A stretch of DNA of 64,000 nt from Chamaecrista fasciculata. Taxonomy: Eukaryota > Streptophyta > Magnoliopsida > Fabales > Fabaceae. The translations under genes were made by a program, and so were the position numbers. How positions within the stretch are numbered: position 1 is the first letter of the stretch; each line of letters begins with the position of its first letter. Under the pieces are notes generated by a model. It had not been told where the DNA came from. It searched no databases and was given only the letters and a program-made list of their open reading frames with translations. Below are positions 12,301 to 25,100 of this stretch, one piece after another. The stretch covers positions 349,980-413,979 of the forward strand of contig QANZ01030995.1 in NCBI GenBank assembly GCA_003254925.1. The letters run 5' to 3'.

Positions 12301-12798
12301 TCATAGGCTTTTCCCTTCTCTGAAAATTTTTGTTTGAATTCTAAGTAAAAATAGAATGTAATAATTTACAGTGTGATTTTGTAAGAGTTTATAAACAACA
12401 ATAAGTTATTTGTTTTTATATTATGATCATGTGACAGAGATATGTGAACAAAAAATACCAGTGTTCTCAGAGCTTAATAAGGATGGACATTTGGAAGTAA
12501 ACAGCTTTCTATACTAGCAAGTCATGATCAGATGTTACCATTATATATAATAGAAGCTCAATATTAACTAGAGGCCAAAAACATGACAGTAACAACTGAA
12601 CAAGCATAAATTCGCATAGAACGATTCAAATAACTAATTAGCAACAATGAGAATGACAATGTGACAAAAAAAAAAAGCTATTTAATTTAACAGATGCGAC
12701 AGTTCAACCTGAAAGAATTTGGAGAAACGCAAGGGAGATGGCAAGGGTGGTGATTTTGTAGGTGTTTGGCGATCTCCATTAGAAGAATTGCCTGCCAT
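9353..12798 (-). CDS. UXS: UDP-glucuronate decarboxylase (UDP-xylose synthase), tandem copy A
   Basis: Twelve coding exons (minus): 12798-12709, 12193-12107, 11966-11879, 11702-11611, 11367-11303, 11221-11133, 10658-10581, 10479-10386, 10122-10056, 9963-9900, 9824-9784, 9535-9353. They give 345 residues with no breaks and all GT-AG introns. The enzyme converts UDP-glucuronate to UDP-xylose with NAD, feeding xylan, xyloglucan and glycoprotein synthesis. Seen: the NAD-binding GGAGFIGSH near residue 40, [10 protein letters not shown], the catalytic SCYDEGKR (YxxxK, Tyr about 176), [18 protein letters not shown], and the C-terminal [18 protein letters not shown]. There is no N-terminal membrane anchor ([20 protein letters not shown]), so it belongs to the cytosolic UXS3/5/6 group. 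Copy-specific changes include CYVTDLV and PINLGNPG. It has a 5' UTR intron like copy B. Confidence 0.97.
11440..11545. repeat. Local direct and inverted repeats in a UXS copy A intron
   Basis: Within the intron between exons 4 and 5, ATAGACCTTGAAAGAAAATT occurs twice and AAATTGTCAAACAATATTCA occurs twice, with an inverted partner GTTTGACAATTT. It looks like a small intronic duplication with no coding effect. Confidence 0.6.
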
Positions 12799-12818
12799 TG
12801 TCAGAATCTCTGAAATTT

Positions 12819-13122
12819 CCTGCACGAATTTCCAAGCGGTCAATTTATTTCGCTCTCATACACATACATTGTACAGGTTATCAACTTTATCATCTATGAA
12901 TCCATCAGGCTACAAATATACAATTAAAAAGTTTAAAGGCGCGCTGAATGAGTAGGGAGACAGAGACGGACAAGTTCCATAGGAAGCACAAGAAGAAATC
13001 GAGAGACAGATAAAGAAAATGAAGGTAATAGACCTGATCGCGAGCTTCAGGGAGAACCAACCCAAAACCCTAACTTCCCTTCTGATTCAAACAATCCATG
13101 GTGACAGAGCCATTTATATATA
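12819..13122 (-). promoter_or_regulatory. UXS copy A core promoter and 5' UTR intron
   Basis: A TATA box reads TATATATAAAT on the minus strand at 13122-13112. Downstream a leader exon ends CGCGATCAG|GTCTAT (donor after 13034), and an acceptor TTCGTGCAG|GAAATT starts the next leader exon at 12819, 21 bases before the ATG. Copy B has the same leader-intron layout with the same GCGATCAG|GTCTATTACC donor. The transcription start is not proven. Confidence 0.65.
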
Positions 13123-13714
13123 GACCAAGAGACCCAATTTTTAAGGATTCACCAAACGCTAAAATTAAAAAATAAATAAAAAATAAAAAAGTTTAAATAA
13201 AAACTTACAACAAAACAATTAAATTTCAAACTTCTAATTCTAAGCCTTGGAACTCACGGAAAGCTCAAGGCCATCATGAAAGCTCCAAGGCAACGACAAC
13301 AGTAATGGAAATCATACCAAACTGTTCTCGTCATCATTAAGCGAATAAGTGGAAACGCAGCATTAAAGTTTTTATTGGTACGGAATTATTTGATGGCCTA
13401 CCCGATCGAGAGAACGCTATGGCCTACGGGGTCTCAACTCTCAACGAAAGCGTTTGTTAGGTCTCAGTCATTAGTATGATTAAGCAAAATATATCTAAGA
13501 AAAAGGAGATTTCGGAGAGATTTGTTTTTTTAGTCAGGAGATTTGGGAAAGATTAAAATCCAAATATATTGGGAATCATCATCTCGACTTATGGGAGACC
13601 AAACCGAATATGCTGCTGGTGCAACTATCGCGCAGGAGTTGCGTAAAAGAGATTTTTTTTTTTCGTTTTTTTTTGGCCATCATTTTTTTTCTTTTCGTTT
13701 TCAATTTCAAGGGA

Positions 13715-14045
13715 AAATTATTAATTTGATTTTCAAATTTTACATCAATTGTAAATTTCGCTCAATTTCATTCCTAATGTTTTACATTTATGTCAATTTT
13801 ATCATTTATTTTTATTTTAACCAAATATTAACGACAAAATCTATCTGACCAATAATATGCAATGTAAAATTGATAAAAAAAAAGAAACGCAAATCCTAAC
13901 TCATATTAGAAAACAATATGCAGTTTATCGTTAATTTGTTAAACGAAGTTAGTCAAAGAACAAAATTAACCAAAATGTAAAACATTAGAAACGAAATTGA
14001 CAATTGGTGCAAAGTTTGAGGACAAAATTAATACTTTTGCCTAAT
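13715..14045. repeat. Foldback MITE, family also found at about 25070-25415
   Basis: The left arm (ATTTTACATCAATTGTAAAT and CCTAATGTTTTACATTTATG) pairs with the right arm (AACATTAGAAACGAAATTGA, TTGACAATTGGTGCAAAGTT). The arms are degraded. Borders are approximate and no target duplication was identified. A poly-T/AT-rich stretch separates it from the UXS copy A promoter. Confidence 0.55.
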
Positions 14046-14436
14046 TTAATAATATTATTTTGAGTTTTGTTATTGGAGACTTCTTTTATTAATTATTACC
14101 TTCACTTTTAATATTTATAAACATTATTTTAAATGCTAGTTTACTTAAGTTCATAACAAATTTGATAAAAAAAAATATCTTTTTAGTCTTTAAATTTTAT
14201 ATTAATTATTAATTTTATTTTAAAAAAAATTATTCTCTATTTTGTCTTCAAAATTTCATAGTTTAATATTTTGGATAGTTTTTGTTTTTATTATTTTGTT
14301 TTGGTAAACCAAAAAATGATAGTTTTTGTATTAACTATAGTATTTCAAACAAAACACTCAAATTCTTAGGTAACTTCTTTTTAGAAACATCATGACATAT
14401 ATGAGTTTATCACTACTAAATGCTTAATTAATTGAT

Positions 14437-14770
14437 AAAATAATTGATGTGAAAATTTAATCAATTAGTCGCTGATAGAGGTTCGTGGAATTGTGCGAAA
14501 TATTCTAGATAGGCTTGTGGGTTTCAGTGAGTGGCGTTTGAGGCATGTTATGCGTGAGGCAAATGTTTGCGCCGATTTCATGGCAAATTTGGGAGTTCAT
14601 CGGACTGATGTGAGGATATGGGTTGAGCCGCCTCCTAGGTTGAGATTGCTTTTGTTTGATGTGAGGGGTTCACGCCGTTGAGGTGTTTATGTCGTGTTCC
14701 TCCTTGTTTGGTTTTTTTTGGGTTTTCTGATTTTGCTTGGCTTTTAAGCCCGTTCTCACCAAAAAAAAAA
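14437..14770 (+). mobile_element. 5'-truncated LINE 3' end with target site duplication
   Basis: Plus-strand translation from about 14466 to 14681 gives a LINE RNase H-like tail: EWRLRHVMREANVCADFMAN, ending LLFDVRGSRR and a stop. A 3' UTR ending in a poly-A tail follows (14761-14770). The 16-base TGCTTAATTAATTGAT occurs just before the insert (14421-14436) and right after the poly-A (14771-14786), consistent with a target site duplication from reverse transcription at a nick. Severe 5' truncation is normal for LINE copies. Confidence 0.8.
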
Positions 14771-15059
14771 TGCTTAATTAATTGATGTGATTAGAAGCTT
14801 AGATAATCAAAGTATATATAAGAAATTGAGAATTGAATATGCCATAAGATGAAATTACTTCAAATTAATTTTGAATAACATAAAAGTTTTTGTGACTTTA
14901 TTTTGATTATTTCATGTCACACATACGATGGTAAACAATAAAATNTTAGGACCAATTTGAAATTACCTCATATGGGAGAGTGAGTGGAGAGAGAGTGGTG
15001 ACATTTTTTAATTTTTAATTGTTTTTTGCATTCTTTTAATTCATTTATTTTTTTAAAGA

Positions 15060-15172
15060 AGTGAGGGGGAGTGAGTGAGGAGAGAGAGTGGTGATTTTTT
15101 TTCTTTTTTAATTTTTTAATTCACTATTTTTGACCAACCATAAAGGGGTAGAGCCATATAATATAGTATAGA
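15060..15172 (-). mobile_element. Helitron 5' end, copy 5, 3' end not found
   Basis: On the minus strand it starts TCTATACTATATTATATGGC at 15172, directly after an A, then CTCTACCCCTTTATGGTTGG as in the other copies. No CTAG terminus was found to the left, where GTGAGTGG/GAGAGAGAGTGG repeats and a single N at 14945 occur. The right edge abuts a MULE-MITE. Confidence 0.5.
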
Positions 15173-15180
15173 TAAAACAA

Positions 15181-15550
15181 GAGAAAACCTACTTTTTGTC
15201 CGTGAATTGTTACTAAGTCAACAACTTAGTCCCTGAATTGTAGAAAAATACAAATCAATCACTGAATTTTACATCACCATAAACCTTTTGATCCCTAAAT
15301 TGTAGAAAAATACGAATCAATCCCTAAATTTTATGCCACCGTCAACCTTTTGGTCCATAAGTTGATTCGTATTTTCCTACAATTCAAGGACTAAAAGGTT
15401 GACAGTAGTGTAAAATTCATGAACTAATTCATATTTTCTTACAATTCAGAGACCAAAAGATTGACGGTAGTGTAATTCATATTTTCCTACAATTTGAGGA
15501 TTAAATCGTTGACTCAATAACAATTTCGAGACCAAAAAGTAGGTTATCTC
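15181..15550. mobile_element. MULE-type foldback MITE with 9-bp target duplication
   Basis: A 370-base element whose ends are inverted copies: GAGAAAACCTACTTTTTG on the left and, read inward from the right, GAGATAACCTACTTTTTG. It is flanked on both sides by ATAAAACAA (15172-15180 and 15551-15559). A 9-base duplication is the hallmark of Mutator-like elements. The interior consists of repeated AATTGTAGAAAAATACRAAT-like units in both orientations and encodes nothing. Confidence 0.8.
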
Positions 15551-15559
15551 ATAAAACAA

Positions 15560-16434
15560 TGAATATTAGCTTTCTAATTAAAACCCAATGTTCTAAACAT
15601 AGAAGCATCTTGGTTCATGCTTCTAATATAAACATTTAATCTAACGAGCCTTTTAAATTTTTATATTGGACTAATTGAGATCTACTTCTTATTTGTATTG
15701 ATACTCCACTGTAGGTCTCATTTGAAGGTACAGCTTCATTTTCTTTATCCCGCCAAACATCATTACTCCTTCAATCCCTCTCTATAGATATATCACATCA
15801 AACTCATATATTCTTTAAAAAGGTAATATGATTATTATTAAATATATATTTATATATTAGTGACAAAATCAAAAATAATTAATCCTAAACCAAACCACTA
15901 AAATTACCTTGTATTGATTTTTTATCATTTTTTTTTTAAATTGATTAGCTTGATTTTCTTTCTTAAACCAAGGTAAGCAATTTAATTTAAAAAAAACATT
16001 TTAAATTATCCAAACCACCCAACTAACACTCTTAAACTCAGCATTCGAGGTATCAAGTAAATTAAAATAAGTATTTTAATATGAAAAATTAAAGTGTCTT
16101 AACAATTAACACACTTAATTTCCGAGTCTATCTTTCTTCTCTTTCTACCCTCACATCTATTCGTGTAAAAAATTTGAAAATTAAGAAATAAAATAAATAG
16201 ACTCAAAAAATTCTCCATATCAAAATCTCTAAATAACAACGCTCAATAGAATTTTGAAGAGGTAAAGAGATTAAGAGATTATATTGCCAATTATTACCAA
16301 AAAAAGAAGAAAAGTATCAGCAACAAAAAGAAAAAGGGTGTTCAATGTTTAACTAGGCAATACAAATTCAAGCGACTTTCAAAATCCGCAACTATGGAAA
16401 CTGAGACTCGTCAGTCACATTAAAAAAGGGAAGT
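15560..16434. other. AT-rich spacer between the UXS copies
   Basis: No gene seen. The end nearest 16435 should be the 3' UTR of UXS copy B. Confidence 0.4.
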
Positions 16435-19400
16435 TTAGTTCTTCTTTTCAACCCCAAGCCTGAGACGGAAATCTTCTTCCATAAGAGGAAGCCCATCTCT
16501 CAACTTGACCTTTGGTTCCCAACCTAGCAATTCCTTTGCTTTCGTTATGTCTGGTTTTCTCTGTCGAGGGTCATCAGGAGTGTTCTCCACCATCTTTATC
16601 TCCACACCAGGATTGATAAGCTGCAAAACCATCCCACTATCATCAGTTAAAATAGAATTTATATTGAATTACGTTATTACATAATTTTTGTATTTATTGA
16701 TTAAATAGTTAATTTTATTTGTAACTCTAAATAAAAATAGATTTACTCGTCATGTTTTTTTTTCCTGGGTGCTAAAGAGAACAAAAAAACTACTCCTTCA
16801 ATAATTAAGGAAGGATCAAATTATTCACAAATTTACAAGAGAAAAACCCCAACTTACAGCTCACAAGCATTAATAATCATCCCATCAGATTGTCAATTTT
16901 TTTTATTTCCTCACAATTATCTTCTATTGAAAGCAATCCTAATGGAAAAACCCTTATCAGTATTTACCGCAGGATAACTCTCTTTTCATATTGTTGGTTT
17001 CTGTGGATTAATTTGGGTATTGTGAGTTACTGTTTCTCAGTAATCAATTGCATTGTGTTTGTTACTACACCAACTCAGACATTTATGTCCAATATCTCCC
17101 AAATCTGTTCTTTAATCTTAAAGTATTTTAGCAAATATTTCAATATCTTAGTGATTGGCATCAAAGAGTTGCTTTTCAAAATCCTCTATTCAGAGCTTAG
17201 GCTAAAAATGAAAAGATTATCAGTGGACAGTCACAAATAATTGTATATATAATCGAAGATTTATGACAAAACTGACCTCCTTCACTGTCTCAGCAAGCTC
17301 AATCATTGTAAATTCACCTGTAAAATGTAAACATACTCGAATAAGTAACCAAGGTGCGCAGAAAAAGATAAAACAGGTCTTGTAGTAGAAATGTAACCTG
17401 GGTTTCCAATGTTGATTGGACCAGTGTTTTCCCCTTCCATTAGACGGATAAGGCCATCAACCTTGTAGGTTTGAGACGTAGTACTTAAGTCAGATCATCA
17501 TTAGTAAACCAAGGAAACAAAGAAATTAGAAAAAAACATGCATCATGTTTTGTATATACCATGTCAGAAACATAGCAGAAACTGCGAGTTTGTGTTCCTG
17601 GAAACTGGACGGTCAGCTGTTCACCACTATAACATGTAGAAGATTATGTTAAAAGGGATATTGAATAACAAGCATTGGCAAAAAAAAAAAAAAAGAATAA
17701 CAAGCATGCCCATCAAAGGCATTATTCATTCCGATACAGAGTGCGAGGTTATCAATAAAGCTGTCAGGATACAGTAACTGACTAGCTAATGGAAGCAAAC
17801 TTAAGTTTTCTTCTGATGCAAATAAGACATGCAGAAACATTAACAGAGGATCAACCTCCTAGATTATCAAATTTAAGGACTTACCGAAGTGCTTGGGCAA
17901 TGAAGTTGCTGACGACACGCCCATCATCAATATTCATGCGAGGTCCATATGTGTTGAAGATTCTGGCAATGCGTATTTCTGCAAAAAGATTGAAGTAAAC
18001 ATATTATGGATGGAGTCAGCAACGAAAGAAAACTTGAATTTGGCATTACCCTCAAACACTGAGAAGGTACATATGATAAAATAGAACAAGAAGGCAAGAC
18101 ATTACCTATTCCATGCTGTCTGTGATAATCAAACATTAAAGTTTCAGCCACACGCTTCCCCTCATCATAGCAACTTCGAACTCCTGTTTTGTGAAAATAG
18201 ACAAATTTACCAGGTCATACTAAGAATTTTTCAGAGAAGAACTAAATTAGAAGTGAATGTTCTCTATGATTATCATTTGTCTAGAAGAAAGATGAAAAAC
18301 AAACTTGCACTTCAAATGATAAACTAGTCTGAAGTACACAGATTAAACAGCAAGATATGCATTTTTTCAGTTCTGTACACAACAACAAAGTCTACTAAGT
18401 TACAATTGCATCATAAATAGAAGTTTGGATTGAGAGATAAGCATCTACCAATAGGGTTAACATTGCCCCAATAGGTTTCTGGTTGTGGGTGCACAAGAGG
18501 ATCCCCATATACTTCTGAAGTAGATGTAAGCAAAATACTGTCCAAAAAGCACAACTTGTTGAAATCAACTGATAGAATCAATTAAGATTATTAAATAAAG
18601 AAATGAGAATAAAATCTCCTAACCGTGCTCCCACTCGCTTCGCAAGGCCAAGCATGTTCAGTGTTCCAATAACATTTGTCTTTATTGTCTGTAAAGTTTT
18701 CTTAAATATAAGATAGTCTCAAGGTTCGCTAGACAGAGAAAATACACCAAAGAAAACTCTAAAACCCCACCTTTACAGGATTGTATTTGTAGAAAATCGG
18801 AGAAGCAGGGCAAGCAAGATGGTAAATCTGATCAACCTCAATCAATAATTGCTCTGTCACATCTACACGGGACAAAACAAGAATGCATGTCAACAACCAT
18901 AACTCCTAAAAATATTTTTAAACAATGAGGACAAAGAAAACTCAGTGCATAAGACTTATATTCTTGTTGTGTGAGTATGGTACAATATAACCTTCTGATC
19001 TACAATAACGGTTGATTCGGAAAGGTTCAAAGACTAGTCACATTAAGATCTTTAATAACCACAAACTTATCTTGCCTGGTCATTGATTAGTCTTCTTTAA
19101 GATCTTCTTTAAGACATTAGAAGCTAGATCTAAGAGGCCAAACACATATTACAAAGTGGGACTAAGAAAATTTAAGAAAATTTGCCTTTTCTTTTTTTTT
19201 TTGGTAAATAAAATTTGCTTTTCAATTGCAACTAAAATGCAACAAAGGAAAAGATGCAAACATACCATGGCGGATTAGCTCAAATCTTGGATGACCAATC
19301 CACTTTTTAAGGTTGTCCTTCGATCCAGTGAAGAAGTTATCAGCAACAATTACCTAAACAAACCAAAAATATGATACCAAGATTTTATTTCACCTAACAA

Positions 19401-19969
19401 ACTTAGGCCGCCATTTCTTGAAAATCCATTGGGTTATTAATAAATTTGATGATTGTGGGCAAATGAAAATATAGTGGATATGCTAACCTCATTTTTTTCA
19501 TTTTCCATCAATCTGTCAACTAGGTGAGAGCCAATAAATCCAGCTCCTCCAGTGACCAGAATTCTCATATTGGACTGTTGTGAAGAACAAGAGAAATGTT
19601 GTCAAAGCAAGAAATCATGAAGAATTAAAAAAGCCAATCGCATAAACCAAATGCACTATAAACAATGCAAACAAAGCATTGAAAAGAATGATTTTGAGGG
19701 ATGTCAGGACTAAGTTCATTAGCAACAGCAAATAGACACTTCACAGTTCACATTTTGAGAGATCATATCCAAACAGCATTATAAGATCCACCAGAATAGA
19801 ACAGAATGACAACAACCGGATCGAACTGACATGACAGAATGACATGAAATCTGCATACAAAAAATGATACGTGATTATTCACCTGAAAGAACTTCGAAAA
19901 GCGCAAGGGTGAAGGCAATGGAGGTGGCTTTGTAGCTTTCTGTTCTCCATTTGAAGAGTTCGCTGCCAT
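16435..19969 (-). CDS. UXS: UDP-glucuronate decarboxylase (UDP-xylose synthase), tandem copy B
   Basis: Twelve coding exons (minus): 19969-19883, 19574-19488, 19353-19266, 18862-18771, 18688-18624, 18537-18449, 18183-18106, 17978-17885, 17626-17560, 17461-17398, 17317-17277, 16620-16435. They join to 345 residues, and every exon boundary and phase matches copy A; only the first and last exons differ by one codon. The start [20 protein letters not shown] is the classic cytosolic UXS3/5/6 N-terminus. Other motifs: GGAGFIGSH near residue 38, [28 protein letters not shown] with the catalytic Tyr near 175, and [20 protein letters not shown], ending GVEKKN. Reaction: UDP-glucuronate to UDP-xylose plus CO2, NAD-dependent, in the cytosol. 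Copy B keeps CYVSDMV and PINIGNPG, closer to the Arabidopsis proteins as I recall them than copy A is. No inactivating change is seen. Confidence 0.97.
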
Positions 19970-19983
19970 TGTCTAATTCACTT

Positions 19984-20218
19984 CCTGCAAAATAACAAAA
20001 AAAAAAAAAAATCCAGTAAAATTGGGATGTTCAATTTCATAATCAAATCATGTATTTCAAACGATTAGATGCAAAGCTTTAGAAACAAACAGAAGAACTG
20101 AGAGAGATAGAGAGACGGTAATAGACCTGATCGCGTACTTAAGTAAAAAAGATCAACTCAAAAAATCCCTAATCACAACTCTGATACCAATAACGCGTGA
20201 TCACAGATCTATTTTATA
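19984..20218 (-). promoter_or_regulatory. UXS copy B core promoter and 5' UTR intron
   Basis: A TATA box reads TATAAAAT on the minus strand at 20218-20211. A leader exon ends CGCGATCAG|GTCTATTACC (donor after 20127), and an acceptor TTATTTTGCAG|GAAG starts the next leader exon at 19984, 15 bases before the ATG at 19969. The layout matches copy A, so the intron predates the duplication. Confidence 0.65.
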
Positions 20219-22151
20219 GAAGACCATAGATCCAGAAAACTAAAATTTCCCTCACCAAACGCTAAATTACAAAATTGAAAAAAGCCACCTCGTGGATAAA
20301 TCATGAAACTAATAATTCAATTTCAAAGACTTCAAACTCACGGAAAGTCGAAGAGCATGATGAAATCTACAACGACAGACAGCAAAACAGGAATCACACC
20401 GAACATCTAGAAATGCAAAACACGCAATAACAAAGAAAATGAAAAGAAGTATGAATCAATCTTTATCGCTTTAGTTAATCACCCACCGCAAACAACTTTG
20501 AGATCTGAGAAAGGGACAGATTGAGAGGCGATGTCGAGCTTAAGGATCGAGTGTGTAGTGATAATTAAGCTTTGAAGAGGCTGTTTCTGTGGAATGATAA
20601 TAAAGTCTAAGAGTACGTGCTCGAGTTAAATACTGTGGTAATGGATTTCGATCTTTCCTCTCTGGCTTTGACAAAAAGACAAAAAAATAGTTGGCTAGTG
20701 AATTTTGTTGCTACTGCTGCATATGTTGTCGGTACAGGATGAACTGATGAGGTGTCCTAAGAGCTGCCACGTCATTTGGATGAGCATTTTACAGTTTTTC
20801 TTTTTCAGTAGAAAACGTTTTACTTTCATCCCACGCTTGACTTGACTGACTTGGAGCTGACGATGCTGATAACAGGATTACAGGATTAATATGTTAAGAT
20901 CAATTTTTTTTTTTTTTGCCTGAAGTTAGGATCAATTAGTCTTCCTTATTTGGTCGTTTTGAAAAGGAAAATGACTTTTATATAAATATATATATATATA
21001 AAGGAAAATGAAGGGGAGAGATGGGGGCTTCCTACCTCTTAACCAATCAGATTCCTTGAATGGGGTCAAATATTTTTTAGTTTTTAATTATTTATAGTTT
21101 CTTAAATGGGTGAAAGAGATTGAATATAGTTATATCTCACTTATTTTAAGTTTTGATATAACAAATTCAGAGTTACACATTTTTTTTAACAAGTATTAGA
21201 ATTGTCAACAAACTAAGTCAACTCGAGTCACAAAAGGTGGATAACTCGTTTCATAAATTGGGCATATATATATTTTACTTTAAGTTTGAATACGACAAGT
21301 TTAAAATTATGTGTTAACTCTTGAACAGTTATTTCTCTACTTAGTTAAAATTGTCACTAAATAAGGTCAAATCGCTTTTCAAAAGTAAGTTTGAGACAAT
21401 TCGAGAAATGATAAAAAGATGTTGGACTAATTTGAAATGAATGAAACATAAGGGATCAATTTGAAATTCACACCATATATAAGGGACCAATTAGAGGTTT
21501 TGACTTATTTTTTCATTTTCACATAAGTTTATAAGTGCACCTCTTATGAAGATTTTAATGTATTCGAAATGTATTGTTTGGTTATGGTTGCTGGTTGGTA
21601 GTTCTTGTGGACTAAACGGTGTTGGGACCTTTTCAATTACGATTTACGATGAATATGGTCATGCAATGGAAAGTTGTTTCACACTAAGCAGAAGCACATG
21701 AGCTATTGATATCCTCATTATCTATTATTCAAGACAATTTAAAAGAAAGGAAAATGTTAAAGGTTTAAATTGCTCTTATATCTTTATTTTAAATTCCATT
21801 TTGATTTAAAATTACTAAATACAAGATAAATATAATCATATTAGTTCATGACTAAATTAAAAAACTAAGATAATCTTTAAAATAAAGATATAAAATCAAT
21901 TTAAATATTCTATCAAGAACAGATAAGGTTTCTCTTGAAGTGTACACTTCATTAATTACTCTGTTAAAGTTTTTGGAACAAGCCTAAGCATTTTCAAAAT
22001 CTTATTTGCATTTGTTTAACTTTTTATGGGTAAGTAGTTTCGCTTAACTTCTTTTCACCATTTATAACTTTACCCATCGTCGCTTGAATACATCTCAAAC
22101 ACACACACACACACACGTACACAAGCATGGGATATATAAAATGTATACTTT
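20219..22151. other. Upstream region of UXS copy B and degenerate repeats
   Basis: The first ~400 bases are the likely extended promoter of copy B. At 21120-21430 a degraded repeat (CAAACTAAGTCAACTCGAGT, ACTAAATAAGGTCAAATCGC) belongs to the foldback family best seen at 48065-49325. A CA microsatellite lies near 22098-22115. No gene was found. Confidence 0.45.
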
Positions 22152-25100
22152 TTATTTCCTGTATAAGGCATGTAGCTTGCATGATATATCATACAGATTA
22201 ATGTCGGAAGAAGGGTTCTCCCATTGGACAAGCTCCTTCATTGCCTCTTCAATCTCCATTGTCTCACGCATATATGCGCTTAAGCAGAATCCCAAAGCAT
22301 TCAAGCCCATAACCACTTCATTCTTCACCTCATTCTCACCTTCACCAAAATCTATATCATCAACAACATTTCTTGAGTGTTGGAGAAACGACCCTACGGT
22401 CTTTTCTATGTCATCTTCGCTTAAACCAGAAACCAAGCAGATGTTAGATTTCGCCGACTTTCCCACTTCCACATCATAGCTTATATTATTCTTCTGAAGC
22501 TCCTTGTCCAGAAATTTCAAAGATTTCATCTTTGAGATTTCCTCGAGACTCTTTATCGAACAACACATTACTTCCTTTATGTTTCCTATGTCGCGTTCTA
22601 TCACACTAAAACAAGCTTCGTTTCTTCGGAACTCTTGTTCGAGAAACTTCAACGCGTGAGCTCCAAAATGCAAGAGATCCGTCAATTCCGAAAGCGACTT
22701 GAAGAGTTTGTTATAGCACGCGCTGTGAAAAGGCAAAAACCAGAAATTAGGCTCCACGTCAGCTTCAGCAACTGACTTCCTTAACTCGTTAACATGCTTT
22801 TTCAACTTGTTTTGATTTTCTCCCAAACTAGTTTTCCCCATAAGACTCAATGATCCAATGGATTCGTGAAGCGTGGCTAGAGTTTCTGTGAGCTCAGCTT
22901 TTGCGCACGAAGAGGCTCGTTTGGGTACGAAAATAAGATCCACGAGAATCGAACAAGATAGCCCAATGAAGGTTTCGATAATTCTCGCAGATGCGAATTC
23001 ACTTGGAGGCCCAAAGTTTTTACGGCCCAATATAAGGATAGCCCCAATAACAGCAGAAACCCCACCAGCTTTTCCATACATTTTGCTTCGCTGAAGGAAG
23101 CTAGTGAAAATGAACCAAGGAAGAAGTGAGAGAAACCTTATAGGCAAGAATCTCTCGAAAATGAAGCACCCTAATACACCGTACACACTGCCTAAAACTG
23201 TCCCTTGGGCTTTCACATTTGAAACGGATATTGTTGCTTCTCTTGTTGATACGAAGGTAATAGCCACTGGGAGTCCAGCCCATATCCCATTCTCTTTGCT
23301 ATAATGTAAGCCCAAAAACACAGCCAGGCCCAATGAGACAGAGCATTTAAGTGCTGGAATAAGCTTTGGGCTTTTGAAAGTTCCGGCCCAATTAGCCCAT
23401 TTCTCTTTGCCCTCGGAAGGGGTTTCGTTTTTCTGAACCAATGGTTCTTTAAGAGGTTCGACCAAAGGCATCTTGTGAAGTAGTTTGGCGCAAAATAAGA
23501 AGAAAAAGATGGGTAAGTCTTGGTGGGTCGTGGGAATGGTACGATGATGGGAGTGGAGAAATTGTTTTGTACTTATGGTGTTGTTGGGTTCAGGATTAAC
23601 TGTTAAGGCATCTGATGAATTATGTTTAGCATTTTTTATGGTTAGGCTGACATGATCTTCGAGTGTTTTAAGGTCATGTTGGAGGTCCTTATCATCAAGA
23701 ATTCCAACGGGGAATGAATTAATGCTTCTTAAAGCCATTTCCATCCCTCTTAAGGCTGTATCTATCTCTTGAAGCCTCTTCGTTGGGCTCATGTAATGGG
23801 GTCTGAAAAATGGAAGTTGTTCCCACTTCATGCTCTCCTGTTAGAAAATAATAATAATAACAAAAATATTAGAAACTTAACAGCTTGTAATTCTAATTAT
23901 TGATTAATTAAACATTTTTTTTTAAAATGAGGTTGTCATGTGCTTACTTGATAGCGTGAAATACTTTGGAGAAGCTCGTTTCGAGTGATTGCTAGAGACT
24001 TAGCACGAGAGACTGACGCAAGTGCAGTAGTCTTGTCGTCTTCACATATCGCTTTCACGAGAAGTTTCAGTCTCTCTAAGGTAATCTGAGTCAGCAGCTT
24101 GTTGTTCTGTTTCTCCTGCGACAAGAACATATAGAATTTCAGTCTCAGGAATCATTATTTGGAATGAGAATGGACTTATTCATTTTTTTTGCTGCACTTA
24201 TTATGATCCTTATTATAGCTATGTTTAGAAATTAAAAGGAGAAAGAAATATTAATTTCTATATATATATTTTTTAAAATATTAATATATCTTTTGAAATA
24301 TTAGTTTTAAATTATTTTACATTTTTAATCCCACAATTATCTTCATTTATTTTCCCATCTCATTTCATTTTTTTCTCCTAAACATGACCAATAATTTACC
24401 TTAATAGTTGATTAGTGCATGTACAGCACCATAATTATATATACCATATATAGTTGTAGTCGTCTCTATATATTGTGGTGCTGATGAGGCACGAATTTTG
24501 AACTTGTGATGCCTTTGGCACCACATATGGTGATTCTGTAAGTTGATTTAGTTTCTGACGTGTCTCACTTACAGAGTTTGCCAACTAACTACTAAATAAA
24601 ACATTTTCAGTAGATTCAAACTATTAAAAAAAAATATAGTCATCAATACAAAAATGTTGTCGTTTAAAAAAAGCCTCCTTTTGTGTTAATGGATTCTTAG
24701 TTCACTGGAATAATAAAAACCAATCTCTAACTCTGAAATGATTCTTTAATGAATTCCAGATTTTCACGAAAAAAAAAACTCTGAAATGATTTTAATACCA
24801 AATAGTAAATACTCTCGTCGTTTTGATTTTGTCTCTTTCCCTTCCACCTCCAAAACCTAACAAAAGTCTTTTTTTTTTCTTTTGCTAGAACAAAGTCTCC
24901 TTAATAACGAACAAACAACCAAAAAAGTTAAGAAAACTTCCTATTGAACAAAACAATGTAACTATTAGTTAAAAAAATCATTGAACTCATTTAATTAAGG
25001 ACATCTATAAGTCTATATATATAATTAGTGAATTAGCATGGTAATTTTGAGGCATATACATAGGCAAAAATACTATTTTAATTCCCAAACTTTACACCAA

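Noticed and set aside
12719..12955. 78-codon plus-strand frame opposite UXS copy A exon 1
   Set aside because: It is antisense to a confirmed exon and has no domain.
22873..23304. Short plus and minus frames inside the FUSC-like exon 3
   Set aside because: They are shadows of the 562-codon exon in other frames.
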